9,029 nt of DNA from an uncultured Lachnospiraceae bacterium (GTDB lineage Bacteria > Bacillota > Clostridia > Lachnospirales > Lachnospiraceae): the NCBI GenBank assembly GCA_905235345.1, contig CAJOLO010000054.1, forward strand, positions 1 through 9,029. The letters are read 5' to 3'. The number at the start of each line of letters is the position of its first letter. Within the stretch, counting starts at the first letter, position 1. The position numbers were made by a program, and so were the translations under genes. Positions 1-6,814 of the stretch are shown one piece after another. A model generated the notes under the pieces. It was not told where the DNA came from and made no database searches. It worked only from the letters and a program-made list of their open reading frames with translations.

Positions 1-584
1 CTGCCCTCTAAAGCCCGCATAAGTGTTACCTCATCAATGTATTCAAGATCACCTCCTACCGGAATACCGGATGCAATTCTCGTAACTTTGATACCTGTCG
101 GTTTGACCAGCTTGCTTATATACATTGCCGTGATTTCACCCTCCACACCGGAGTTGGTGGCAATAATAAGCTCCTTTACATCTCCCCGAAGTCTTACTAT
201 AAGTTCCTTGAGTTTAATGTCATCCTGACCGATTCCAAGCTTTGGTGAAATCGCTCCGTGCAGAACATGATATACCCCGTCATACTTGCCGGTTTTTTCA
301 TAAGCTGCAAGATCCCTTGGTGTTTCCACAACCATTATCGTGGACTTATCCCTGGTCTTTGATGAACATATAGGACATATTTCCTTATCTGTAAGGGTGT
401 AGCACTCCTGACAATACCTGACATTCTCTTTTGCCGAAAGGATTGTTCCGGCAAGTGCCTTAACATGATCCTCCGGCATATTGATTATATGATATGCCAG
501 TCTCTGTGCTGATTTATTACCGATTCCCGGTAACCTTCCCAACTGTTCTACCAGCTGATTAACCTGCTCACTGTATAACTCCAT
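1..584 (-). CDS. recR: Recombination protein RecR, 3' end outside the window
   Basis: RecR works with RecO and RecF in loading RecA at single-stranded gaps during recombinational repair. The 194 visible residues start MELYSEQVNQLVEQLGRLPG. They contain the helix-hairpin-helix region (LGRLPGIGNKSAQRLAYHI, about residues 15-33), a four-cysteine zinc finger (C58, C61, C70, C73 as CxxC...CxxC) and a Toprim domain starting near residue 80 (STIMVVETPRDLAAYE). The Toprim region continues through HVLHGAISPKLGIGQDD to near the end. RecR is usually about 198-200 residues, so only the last few are missing. The start ATG overlaps the ybaB stop (TAATG), which implies translational coupling. A GGAGGA motif inside the Gly-rich ybaB tail, at 596-601, lies 11 bases upstream and is the only visible ribosome site. 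The identification is very secure. Confidence 0.97.
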   Translation of the reverse strand, partial: MELYSEQVNQLVEQLGRLPGIGNKSAQRLAYHIINMPEDHVKALAGTILSAKENVRYCQECYTLTDKEICPICSSKTRDKSTIMVVETPRDLAAYEKTGKYDGVYHVLHGAISPKLGIGQDDIKLKELIVRLRGDVKELIIATNSGVEGEITAMYISKLVKPTGIKVTRIASGIPVGGDLEYIDEVTLMRALEG

Positions 585-934
585 TAAAACGGAAATCCTC
601 CCATTCCACCCATACCACCGGTAATCTTAGCCATCTGCTCGTTCTGATCCTCATCCTGCATGCGCATAGCTTCATTAACTGCAGCTGCGATTGCCTCCTC
701 TAATGTCTCTACATCATCCGGATCAACTATCTCCGGATCAATGTGCACCTCTGTAATTTCTTTCTTTCCCGAGATAACGACCTTGACAGCCCCGCCGCCG
801 GCAGATGCCTCATAAGTCTTCTCCTCCAATGCCTTTGCCTGCTCCTCCATCTGCTTCTGCATTCTCTGTGCCTGCTTCATCAGATTATTCATGTTTCCGG
901 GCATACCGCCTGAAAAACCTCCACGCTTTGCCAT
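584..934 (-). CDS. ybaB: YbaB/EbfC family nucleoid-associated protein
   Basis: This is a small dimeric DNA-binding protein of the YbaB/EbfC family, which binds the nucleoid and is nearly always encoded between dnaX and recR. The chosen product is 116 residues. It has a Gly-rich N-terminus (MAKRGGFSGGMPGNMNNLMK), a charged helix rich in Gln, Met and Glu (residues about 17-40), the core KVVISGKKEITEVHIDPEIV, a second acidic helix, and a Gly/Met-rich tail ending GGFPF. Two in-frame ATGs are possible. The upstream one at 943 directly abuts the AGGAGG at 944-949, while the one at 934 lies 9 bases from it, so I take 934 as the start. The stop shares a base with the recR ATG. No promoter is visible between ybaB and recR, so they are almost certainly cotranscribed. 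Confidence 0.95.
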   Translation of the reverse strand: MAKRGGFSGGMPGNMNNLMKQAQRMQKQMEEQAKALEEKTYEASAGGGAVKVVISGKKEITEVHIDPEIVDPDDVETLEEAIAAAVNEAMRMQDEDQNEQMAKITGGMGGMGGFPF

Positions 935-943
935 ATTTTTCAT

Positions 944-949
944 CCTCCT
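944..949 (-). promoter_or_regulatory. Ribosome binding site of ybaB that decides its start
   Basis: On the minus strand AGGAGG lies 9 bases before the ATG at 934 and zero bases before an in-frame ATG at 943. Only the 934 ATG has workable spacing, giving a protein that begins MAKRGG, as I would expect for clostridial members of the family. Confidence 0.75.
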
Positions 950-961
950 ATTTATAGTTCA

Positions 962-1103
962 GTATCGTCATTTATTACGATACTATTGTTATAGACTTGC
1001 ATCGATACTTTGTCCAATGCTGTTGTTACAGACTTGCACAGCCACCTTGCTTCGGTGTTATTTAAGCCCTGCATCATAACTTTTTACGATGCTGTTATTA
1101 TAG
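962..1103 (-). repeat. Three diverged 33-base hairpin repeats between dnaX and ybaB
   Basis: Units lie at 962-994, 999-1031 and 1071-1103. Each is a 22-base hairpin closed by 4-5 outer pairs, followed by an 11-base tail of the form TRTTRTTAYAG (plus strand). The first and second units each differ from the third at 8 of 33 positions. The closing stem is GTATC/GATAC in the first unit and GCATC/GATGC in the third, a compensatory T-A to C-G change. The second unit keeps GCAT/ATGC. In the minus-strand transcript the third unit extends to a 9-bp stem with one G.U pair. The third unit starts 21 bases after the dnaX stop. None is followed by a U tract, so they are not ordinary terminators. Confidence 0.65.
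988..1016 (-). promoter_or_regulatory. Candidate sigma-A promoter for ybaB-recR
   Basis: Read on the minus strand there is a TGGACA -35 box (1011-1016, 5 of 6 matches to TTGACA), a 17-base spacer, and a TATAAC -10 box (988-993, 5 of 6 matches to TATAAT). Transcription would start near position 981, at the edge of a perfect 8-bp stem (961-968 with 977-984) that would form the 5' end of the ybaB-recR mRNA. The -10 box lies in the tail of one hairpin repeat and the -35 box inside the next. The call is by eye only, and read-through from dnaX is also possible. Confidence 0.45.
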
Positions 1104-1124
1104 TTACGCTCGGTCAGAAAATAA

Positions 1125-2762
1125 TCATTCTTCTTCCCTCACGACCATATTAATCTTGCTGAGATTGATAGTATGGATATCCGTCTCCTTCAAATCTTCC
1201 AGCTGTCTGCAGCTTATATCACAATACTTTCCTGTCATATCTCCCACAATCTCTTTAAGCAGCTCTATTGTCTTTCCATCCGAATAATGCCGGTATCCCA
1301 TATCGCCCTTAGCTGAACGGTCAAATGTCAACACAACCGAACTCTTGTCAGTACCCACATTGATACTTGCATTACTTATCATACTTGCAGTTCCTCTGCC
1401 CAGCTTCTCGCTAAGCTCCGGATCTCTTTCAATCTTTCTGATACACTCGACAATATCTGCCATGTCCTCATACTGTGCCGGTGTAAGCTCTCTCTTAAGA
1501 ATCTCTTCTCTGTCTATATCCGGCTCGATTTCTTTAACCGCACTACCCATATCTCCGAGTTTCTCAGAAATCATCTGATCAAGCCGGGAAGAATTTATAC
1601 CGACTCCCTGCTCCAACTTCTTTTCAAGAACCCGGATTCTCTCAAGCAGCGATTCTTCATCTTTTTCCATCTGCGGGGTTGTAAGCTTAATAACCGCCAT
1701 TTCCAAAGCAACCCGTTTCCCTCCTGAGTATTTCATGCTCCCTGATAATTCGGAAAAAATGCGGATATTACGCATCAGAGCATTCATATCTATTCTGTCA
1801 GCCACAGTTTTCATACTTTCGAGATTCTCCGCAGAAATATCCAATTGATCGTTAACTCCATCCGACACCTTTATCAGCATCAGATTCCTCATATACCATG
1901 TATAATCCGTCACAAACTGGGTAAGTTCGTTTCCATGCCATACTACCTCATCTATGATATCCAGCGCTTTCATGGTATCATTGTCAGCAACACACAGGGT
2001 AAGTCTGTTAAACACATCAATATCTACGACACCCAATACCTCTAAAACATTCTCGTATGTAAGAGTCTGTCCCAGATAAAATGAAATACACTGATCCAGA
2101 AGACTTAATGCATCACGCATAGAACCATCTGCCATCTTCGCAATATAGCGTATAGCCTTCTCCTCCGCTAAGATATTCTCCCGTTCCAGCAAATCTGCTA
2201 ATCTCTCATATATAGTTTCCAGACTGATCCTTCTAAAATCATATTTCTGACATCTGGACTGTATAGTAATCGGAATCTTATGAAGCTCCGTCGTTGCCAG
2301 AATAAAAATAACATACGAAGGTGGCTCCTCCAGAGTCTTTAACAATGCATTAAATGCAGCTCCCTGAATCTGCTGTGCCTCGTCAATTATATATACTTTA
2401 TATTTTCCTTCTGCAGGACCATACTGAACATCGTCCCTTATTTCCCTGATATTATCTATACCGTTATTGGATGCGGCATCAATCTCTCTGATATCCATAG
2501 AGCTTCCCGCAGAAATCGATTTACATGTTGCACATTCATTACACGGACTACCATCCTCTAACGGATGCTCACAGTTGACCGCCTTGGCAAAGATTCTTGC
2601 CACCGTAGTCTTTCCGGTACCTCTTGTACCCCGGAATATATAGGCATGTCCTATTCTGTCATGTGTAATCTGATTCTTTAATGTTGTGATAATGTGCTCC
2701 TGCCCTTTGACTTCATCGAATTCGTCAGGTCTCCATTTTCTATATAATGCTGTATATGACAT
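1125..2762 (-). CDS. dnaX: DNA polymerase III subunit gamma/tau
   Basis: DnaX is the AAA+ ATPase of the clamp loader; it opens the beta clamp and organises the replisome. The 545-residue product opens with the family signature MSYTALYRKWRPDEFDEVKG. It has Walker A GTRGTGKT (45-52), a four-cysteine zinc module (C64, C74, C77, C80), the IDAASNNGID segment (94-103), Walker B VYIIDEAQ (123-130), NALLKTLEEPP (138-148), sensor 1 FILATTE (153-159) and the SRC arginine-finger motif (169-171). The lid and collar domains follow. A variable linker (about 365-430) leads to a C-terminal tau-type domain that ends in an acidic REEE tail. The Walker B region reads DEAQ where DEVH is usual. I saw no A-rich slippery site for a shortened gamma form. 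The ATG lies 37 bases after the upstream gene's stop, preceded only by a weak AGGCGGG site. Confidence 0.97.
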   Translation of the reverse strand: MSYTALYRKWRPDEFDEVKGQEHIITTLKNQITHDRIGHAYIFRGTRGTGKTTVARIFAKAVNCEHPLEDGSPCNECATCKSISAGSSMDIREIDAASNNGIDNIREIRDDVQYGPAEGKYKVYIIDEAQQIQGAAFNALLKTLEEPPSYVIFILATTELHKIPITIQSRCQKYDFRRISLETIYERLADLLERENILAEEKAIRYIAKMADGSMRDALSLLDQCISFYLGQTLTYENVLEVLGVVDIDVFNRLTLCVADNDTMKALDIIDEVVWHGNELTQFVTDYTWYMRNLMLIKVSDGVNDQLDISAENLESMKTVADRIDMNALMRNIRIFSELSGSMKYSGGKRVALEMAVIKLTTPQMEKDEESLLERIRVLEKKLEQGVGINSSRLDQMISEKLGDMGSAVKEIEPDIDREEILKRELTPAQYEDMADIVECIRKIERDPELSEKLGRGTASMISNASINVGTDKSSVVLTFDRSAKGDMGYRHYSDGKTIELLKEIVGDMTGKYCDISCRQLEDLKETDIHTINLSKINMVVREEE

Positions 2763-2799
2763 AATTCATATCCCGCCTGTTCATTTCTCTATTAATTAG

Positions 2800-3930
2800 T
2801 CAGACCCGATTTAATTCATCCTGAAATGGAAAAATCACGTCCAACATACGCAAAGTCTTAATCTTTCCTTTTACCGAAATATCCCCTGCCATGAATCCGC
2901 GCTGGAAGGTTCCCTTACCCTTTATTATATCATCCAATGCCACGGATGTAGTCTTCATGGTAACATCTGCCTCATCAGTTGCAGCATAAAAAGCCTTAAT
3001 CTTATCTGATATTACCTCTATATGCAATATACTGTTCTCATCTGTAATAATAATTGCATAAGATGCCGAGAAATCTGTTTCCGGATGAAACGAATTGATA
3101 AATGCATTAATATATCTGTCTCCTCCTAAGACCTTACTGTTGTCTTCGGATCCATCTGCATTGATTCCGCTGCTATGCGTATCCGGGGCATGTTCTCCGG
3201 TATCGTCTCCGTTCGGTCTCTCACCTTCCTCACCGCCCGTCCACAGCATCTGCTTAAACATAGCGGATAATTCCTCTATGTCCTCCTTCTGCTGTTTGAC
3301 ATAAGTCTCATCACTTACAAATCTCGAAAGCTGCTCACTTTCCTGCGGAGTCAGATCAATCGTCTTGGTCTTTAATATATTAGTCTTTACCGCAGCAGTA
3401 CTTGTCGGAAGACTTTCTGTTTTCTGATGAATTGTCCGATAAAGTGTCTCTGCTTTTTTCTCGATTATATTGCCGTATATCTCATTCTTTTCAAAATCAT
3501 CAAGGTTCTCAACATAAGCAGCCAATCCTGTTATGGGAATACCGCCCAGAGTCTCCCAAGCCTTTAATAAATTAAGTTCCGCATCCCTCTCTCCGTAGGT
3601 GGTGGCCATTACCACAGGAAGCATATACATATGTGAAAGCTCCTGCTTGTCAGCATAAAGCCAGCACATATCCAAAAACTGCTGCATATATCCACCTATT
3701 CCAAACCACTCAACAGTCGTGGCAAGAATAACACCGTCAACGCCTTTAAGGGTAGACGGCAAGGTCGCTATTGCATTCTTATCTTCAAATATATTATAAC
3801 GGGTAACCTCAACACGAAGCTCGTTAAGTACCTCTGTCATCTTGTTTATTACATAGATAGTAGGATCCTCTAAAAGTCCTCTTCCTCCATAGTAAATATT
3901 AATCTTCGTGGTGCTCACCTCCGAAACCAA
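2800..3930 (-). CDS. Flavodoxin-like protein with a C-terminal SCP2-like domain
   Basis: The N-terminal part (about residues 9-165) resembles the flavodoxin/NADPH-dependent FMN reductase fold. A first strand KINIYYGGRG leads to a phosphate-loop-like turn, followed by GVDGVILATTVEWFGIGGYM (a typical second binding loop) and later VVMATTYGERDAE. FMN binding is likely but not proven. A charged, Gly/Asp/Ser-rich linker (about 230-265) joins it to a C-terminal segment (about 270-370). That segment, with YAIIITDENSILHIEVISD and GTFQRGFMAGDISVKGKIK, looks like the SCP2 lipid-carrier fold. The substrate is unknown. The gene lies just upstream of dnaX on the same strand and has its own candidate promoter. 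The TTG at 3930 is the conventional start, but a perfect ribosome site inside the reading frame and the short leader argue for a later start, possibly ACG at 3909. The existence of the gene is secure; its start is not. Confidence 0.85.
   Translation of the reverse strand: MVSEVSTTKINIYYGGRGLLEDPTIYVINKMTEVLNELRVEVTRYNIFEDKNAIATLPSTLKGVDGVILATTVEWFGIGGYMQQFLDMCWLYADKQELSHMYMLPVVMATTYGERDAELNLLKAWETLGGIPITGLAAYVENLDDFEKNEIYGNIIEKKAETLYRTIHQKTESLPTSTAAVKTNILKTKTIDLTPQESEQLSRFVSDETYVKQQKEDIEELSAMFKQMLWTGGEEGERPNGDDTGEHAPDTHSSGINADGSEDNSKVLGGDRYINAFINSFHPETDFSASYAIIITDENSILHIEVISDKIKAFYAATDEADVTMKTTSVALDDIIKGKGTFQRGFMAGDISVKGKIKTLRMLDVIFPFQDELNRV
3915..3922 (-). promoter_or_regulatory. Perfect Shine-Dalgarno inside the flavodoxin-like gene
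   Basis: The minus strand reads GGAGGTGA, fully complementary to the 16S rRNA tail, at codons 3-6 of the TTG-started frame. Counting from GGAGG, an in-frame ACG (3909-3907) lies 8 bases downstream. The in-frame GTG at 3918 overlaps the motif and an ATT at 3903 is 14 bases away. No ATG, GTG or TTG lies at the right distance. Confidence 0.6.
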
Positions 3931-3948
3931 TAATCAAAACCTTCTAAT

Positions 3949-3977
3949 AGTATAGCTGAAAACACTGACTTTTACAA
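3949..3977 (-). promoter_or_regulatory. Candidate sigma-A promoter for the flavodoxin-like gene (and possibly dnaX)
   Basis: On the minus strand TTGTAA (3972-3977, 4 of 6 matches) and TATACT (3949-3954, 5 of 6 matches) are separated by exactly 17 bases. Transcription would begin near 3942. That falls inside the AGAAGG motif (3940-3945) which would otherwise serve the TTG start at 3930, so this promoter favours use of the downstream GGAGGTGA site. Confidence 0.5.
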
Positions 3978-4050
3978 CAGAAATCGGAAGATTTAAAAAT
4001 TTCTTCATCAATGTCCTTAAAGGTTCCGCAATCTTTGTCAACTATCGTAT

Positions 4051-5523
4051 TCAGGCAGGATATTTATATACATTTTCTTTATCCGATTCCTCTTTCACAG
4101 CATAAAACTGCACTGCAGCAATGGATATCATATCCCCCTCCTCTAACTTATACTCTTTTCCCGCCTGTATTAATTCTCCGTTTAAATATGTCCCGTTCGT
4201 AGAATTCATATCAAGAATATACATTCCGTCATCTTTATATACAACCTTTGCATGAAGACGGCTCACACCCCTTGCCGACAGTAAATAATTACAGCTTCCG
4301 GTCATGCTCCCGATAACAACACTATTTTTACCTATGTGAACACTCTCATATTTACCCTTTTCCATCGGTTCAAGACACAGTCTGCCCGGACTGTCCTCTT
4401 TTACCAATTGCAGCTTTTCTTTATCGGTATCAACAAGTAATACCGTCTCACCATTGATATCCGGTGCATTTGCTTCATCCCTGTATTCTGTCCTATGCAT
4501 ATATAAATCAGACCTGTCTGACCCCTGCCCAAAACCATAAGAGTCCATTGTGTCCGTATTCTCCGGCTGCTTATCTTCTGATATCTTTTCGCCGTATCTT
4601 TTAATATCATTATCCTTCTTATACTGTTCCATTATCTCATCCGGTGTTTCCTCCGGTTCAAAATGCATATAGGCAATTACAAATATAATAAGTACTGCCA
4701 TTCCGATAAACAAAAAACCTGTCTTTTCGTATGTAAGAATATTAAATATAAGCCCTGCCAACAAAGCGATATCAATAATCGACACGGCTGCCATCATACC
4801 CTTAATTACTTTTATGGCAATCGTATCTTTTCTTATGTGTTTATCTCCGTTTCTTTCCATCTCATTACTTTGTTCAATATTGACATTTTCCATATCCCAT
4901 GAATTTATATCATGATATCCGTCACCGGATTTATCATTATACTCTTCATAATATTCTTTTTCGTATAAATCATCCGGCTTCTCATCCGGTCTGTTATCAA
5001 CGAATTTTTTTAATTTATCAATACTGCATTCAGGTTCCGTCAATATATTATAAAATTGCAGAAGTCTTACTGCCCCCTTCTCATTTCTGCCATCCAGCTG
5101 CTGTAATATCTCCATAACAAATTCTCTAAGCGAATGATGTTCATCCTGTTTTGTCCGATAATATACAAACTTAAGCATTCCTGTATTAATATCAATAAAT
5201 ACCTTGTCCGTATCCCACATAATATTATCAGGTAAAAGCAGATAATCCTCGCACACCTCCAATGCACCTACAATACTTCTCATAATATTGTTAAGCTTTT
5301 CAGGTGTAAAGCTTATATTACCCAGTGCCTGTTCCAGACTTGTACGAAATGTCAGTCTGTAATATACTGAAGCCTGTCCGTTTATCTGACGTATCTCACA
5401 TGGCATGAAGAACGGAATATTCTGATTCCTGAACAGATTCTCCTCATAATCACCACCTCTGTATTTAACTTTATCAATCACAAAATAATGATTCATTCCC
5501 TCTCTAACGAATTGTGTCTGCAA
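4051..5523 (-). CDS. DUF6382/FHA-domain membrane protein of the pilus locus
   Basis: The 490-residue product has three parts. Residues 1 to about 175 match what I recognise as the DUF6382 region that often precedes FHA domains in Clostridia (REGMNHYFVIDKVK, then FRTSLEQALGNISFT, LLLPDNIMWDTDKVFIDINT). After an acidic linker come two membrane segments, about 242-263 and 269-287. A second acidic linker leads to a C-terminal FHA domain (about 380-480) with SRLHA (421-425) and NSTNGT (440-445). FHA domains bind phosphothreonine, so it probably links a Ser/Thr kinase signal to the pilus machinery; that role is inference. The usual GR at the start of the FHA motif is IGS here (404-406), so a ligand-contacting arginine is missing. 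The start is TTG, supported by a ribosome site 10 bases upstream; an internal ATG at codon 10 has no good site. The gene overlaps its upstream neighbour by 20 bases. Confidence 0.88.
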   Translation of the reverse strand: MQTQFVREGMNHYFVIDKVKYRGGDYEENLFRNQNIPFFMPCEIRQINGQASVYYRLTFRTSLEQALGNISFTPEKLNNIMRSIVGALEVCEDYLLLPDNIMWDTDKVFIDINTGMLKFVYYRTKQDEHHSLREFVMEILQQLDGRNEKGAVRLLQFYNILTEPECSIDKLKKFVDNRPDEKPDDLYEKEYYEEYNDKSGDGYHDINSWDMENVNIEQSNEMERNGDKHIRKDTIAIKVIKGMMAAVSIIDIALLAGLIFNILTYEKTGFLFIGMAVLIIFVIAYMHFEPEETPDEIMEQYKKDNDIKRYGEKISEDKQPENTDTMDSYGFGQGSDRSDLYMHRTEYRDEANAPDINGETVLLVDTDKEKLQLVKEDSPGRLCLEPMEKGKYESVHIGKNSVVIGSMTGSCNYLLSARGVSRLHAKVVYKDDGMYILDMNSTNGTYLNGELIQAGKEYKLEEGDMISIAAVQFYAVKEESDKENVYKYPA

Positions 5524-5902
5524 TTAACTGCCACCTCCTTAAACTCTTTACGGGATTACTGTCATCCACCTTTAACCGAACTGAAATCGTGTAATTCTCA
5601 TAATCCTCCTCATATTCCGCCACACCTTTATTGATTATACCTATCGTATCATTATCAGACACACTGTCATCCGCTGCCCCGGAATCATATCCAAAAGATA
5701 TACTGTCATAAAGCTCTTCCGATAATTTATCCACCACTCTTCCGTGCTCCACCAGATAGAGCATACTCATTATATAAAAATATATGCAGCCCAAAATAAC
5801 AGGTATCATCAATGTTATTTCTATCACGGCACTTCCCTTATTTTTCATTGTCACTTTTTTATTATCTTTGTATGGATTATTGTCGTTATCTCTAATATAC
5901 AT
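5504..5902 (-). CDS. TadE-like pseudopilin (short)
   Basis: This 132-residue protein has a type IVb prepilin-like N-terminus. A charged leader ends KNKG (G23), followed by SAVIE, which puts Glu at +5 of the mature protein, and then a hydrophobic helix (TLMIPVILGCIYFYIMSMLY, about 29-48). The remainder is an acidic exported domain. This is the TadE/TadF pattern; such proteins act as minor pilins or assembly factors at the membrane after prepilin peptidase cleavage. The ATG at 5902 has GAGGTGG 6 bases upstream, whereas the alternative ATG at codon 19 has no ribosome site. Its last codons (AGG AGG TGG for R-R-W) double as the Shine-Dalgarno of the FHA gene, which begins before this gene ends. 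It lies 55 bases after the longer TadE-like gene. Confidence 0.82.
   Translation of the reverse strand: MYIRDNDNNPYKDNKKVTMKNKGSAVIEITLMIPVILGCIYFYIMSMLYLVEHGRVVDKLSEELYDSISFGYDSGAADDSVSDNDTIGIINKGVAEYEEDYENYTISVRLKVDDSNPVKSLRRWQLIADTIR
5531..5540 (-). promoter_or_regulatory. Ribosome binding site of the FHA gene, embedded in the TadE-like gene
   Basis: The minus strand reads AAGGAGGTGG, with 10 bases between GGAGG and the TTG at 5523. The motif is also codons for L-R-R-W of the upstream protein, so translation of the two genes is probably coupled. It is the main argument for the non-ATG start of the FHA protein. Confidence 0.7.
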
Positions 5903-5957
5903 CCTCGTCCACCTCTTAAATACCTTATGTAGGTAATTGCGAAACTCCTTATTATTC

Positions 5958-6794
5958 CTATTTCCCGCATCTGCTACAGACCTTAAGCCCGGCCACCTCT
6001 GACTTTTTTACCCGTGTTACCGTTCTTTTTAGTCCCAGACAATTGATATTATAATGATATGCATTGCCACTATCCGTTACATACACCTTGGAGCCCTTAT
6101 CCTTGCCGCAAAAACTGCATGGCTCATAATTACCATGCCCGTTTGTTGTTCTGACACTTATTGCGAGATGCGTACATGTCCTGCTTAAATGATACACGGA
6201 TTCATTGGGCGTAATATACACATAGATATCCGAATCATCTCCTGCTTCCTCCGCACTATATCCGAGAAAAGCCTTTTCCTTAACTTCATTACTCCTTAAC
6301 ATTCTGAAGCTGCCCAGTATAGGAATCTTAAGCTCTGTATAATAAACAGCCTTTGCAATGAATATCTTGTTATTATCTTTATCCTTATCGACGGTAATAA
6401 TAATACCGTTTTTCCCACCTGCCACAACCTGTTCAACATATTCATCGTCGCCAATGTACTTACGAAATTGTGCATAAATGATTCCTGTATTAACCAGACT
6501 GTTGATGTCAGCATACTCTTTCACTTCTGAGCCGTTCTCTTCCGGAGAGGACATCAGCCGATCTTCCAGATAACACCGCTGTGCACAATATACTGTCGCC
6601 TCCGCCAGACATTGATGTATGTGTGCATCCGCAAAGAGCATCCTGTAAACATACATCACAAACAGCATCATAAACAGAAACAATGGTATTACCACACAAG
6701 CCTCTACCACAGCAGAACCTCTGTTAGTCTTGCACGTACTGCGATTTCCATTCTCATGTCGATACCGTATATATATATCATCACTAATTAACAT
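5958..6794 (-). CDS. TadE-like pseudopilin with duplicated C-terminal Cys/His module
   Basis: The 278-residue product begins with a leader ending TNRG (G26), then SAVVE with Glu at +5 and a membrane helix (ACVVIPLFLFMMLFVMYVY, about 32-50). This is the prepilin-peptidase site and anchor of the TadE family. The middle (about 55-185) is an exported domain with several cysteines (C62, C70, C74). The last 90 residues hold two copies of one module: VYHLSRTC...CSFC (H202, C207, C226, C229) and AYHYNINC...CSRC (H247, C252, C273, C276). Each offers one His and three Cys, consistent with zinc binding, and resembles YHxxxxC...CxxC modules found at the ends of exported Gram-positive proteins. The ATG has GAGGTGA 9 bases upstream. 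A long palindrome lies immediately 5' of the ribosome site. The metal and the role are inferred. Confidence 0.82.
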   Translation of the reverse strand: MLISDDIYIRYRHENGNRSTCKTNRGSAVVEACVVIPLFLFMMLFVMYVYRMLFADAHIHQCLAEATVYCAQRCYLEDRLMSSPEENGSEVKEYADINSLVNTGIIYAQFRKYIGDDEYVEQVVAGGKNGIIITVDKDKDNNKIFIAKAVYYTELKIPILGSFRMLRSNEVKEKAFLGYSAEEAGDDSDIYVYITPNESVYHLSRTCTHLAISVRTTNGHGNYEPCSFCGKDKGSKVYVTDSGNAYHYNINCLGLKRTVTRVKKSEVAGLKVCSRCGK

Positions 6795-6814
6795 TCTTAC
6801 TTATCACCTCTTTG

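Noticed and set aside
1071..1092. Rho-independent terminator after dnaX
   Set aside because: The hairpin is good, but no U tract follows on the transcribed strand, and it belongs to a repeat family.
1125..2762. Programmed frameshift site in dnaX for a short gamma subunit
   Set aside because: I looked for an A-AAA-AAG-type heptamer or long A run in the linker region and saw only short A runs such as GAAAAAG without a convincing slippery context.
3955..4012. Minus-strand 24-codon frame between the FHA and flavodoxin-like genes, starting MKKFLNLPISVV
   Set aside because: An AAGG lies 7 bases before the ATG, but the frame spans the candidate promoter of the next gene and nothing else supports it as coding.
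4011..4202. Plus-strand open frame opposite the end of the FHA gene
   Set aside because: It is antisense to a strongly supported gene, has no ribosome site and no recognisable features.
5903..5957. AAGGAG motif in the gap between the two TadE-like genes
   Set aside because: No start codon follows at a usable distance, and the real ribosome site of the short TadE-like gene lies closer to its ATG.
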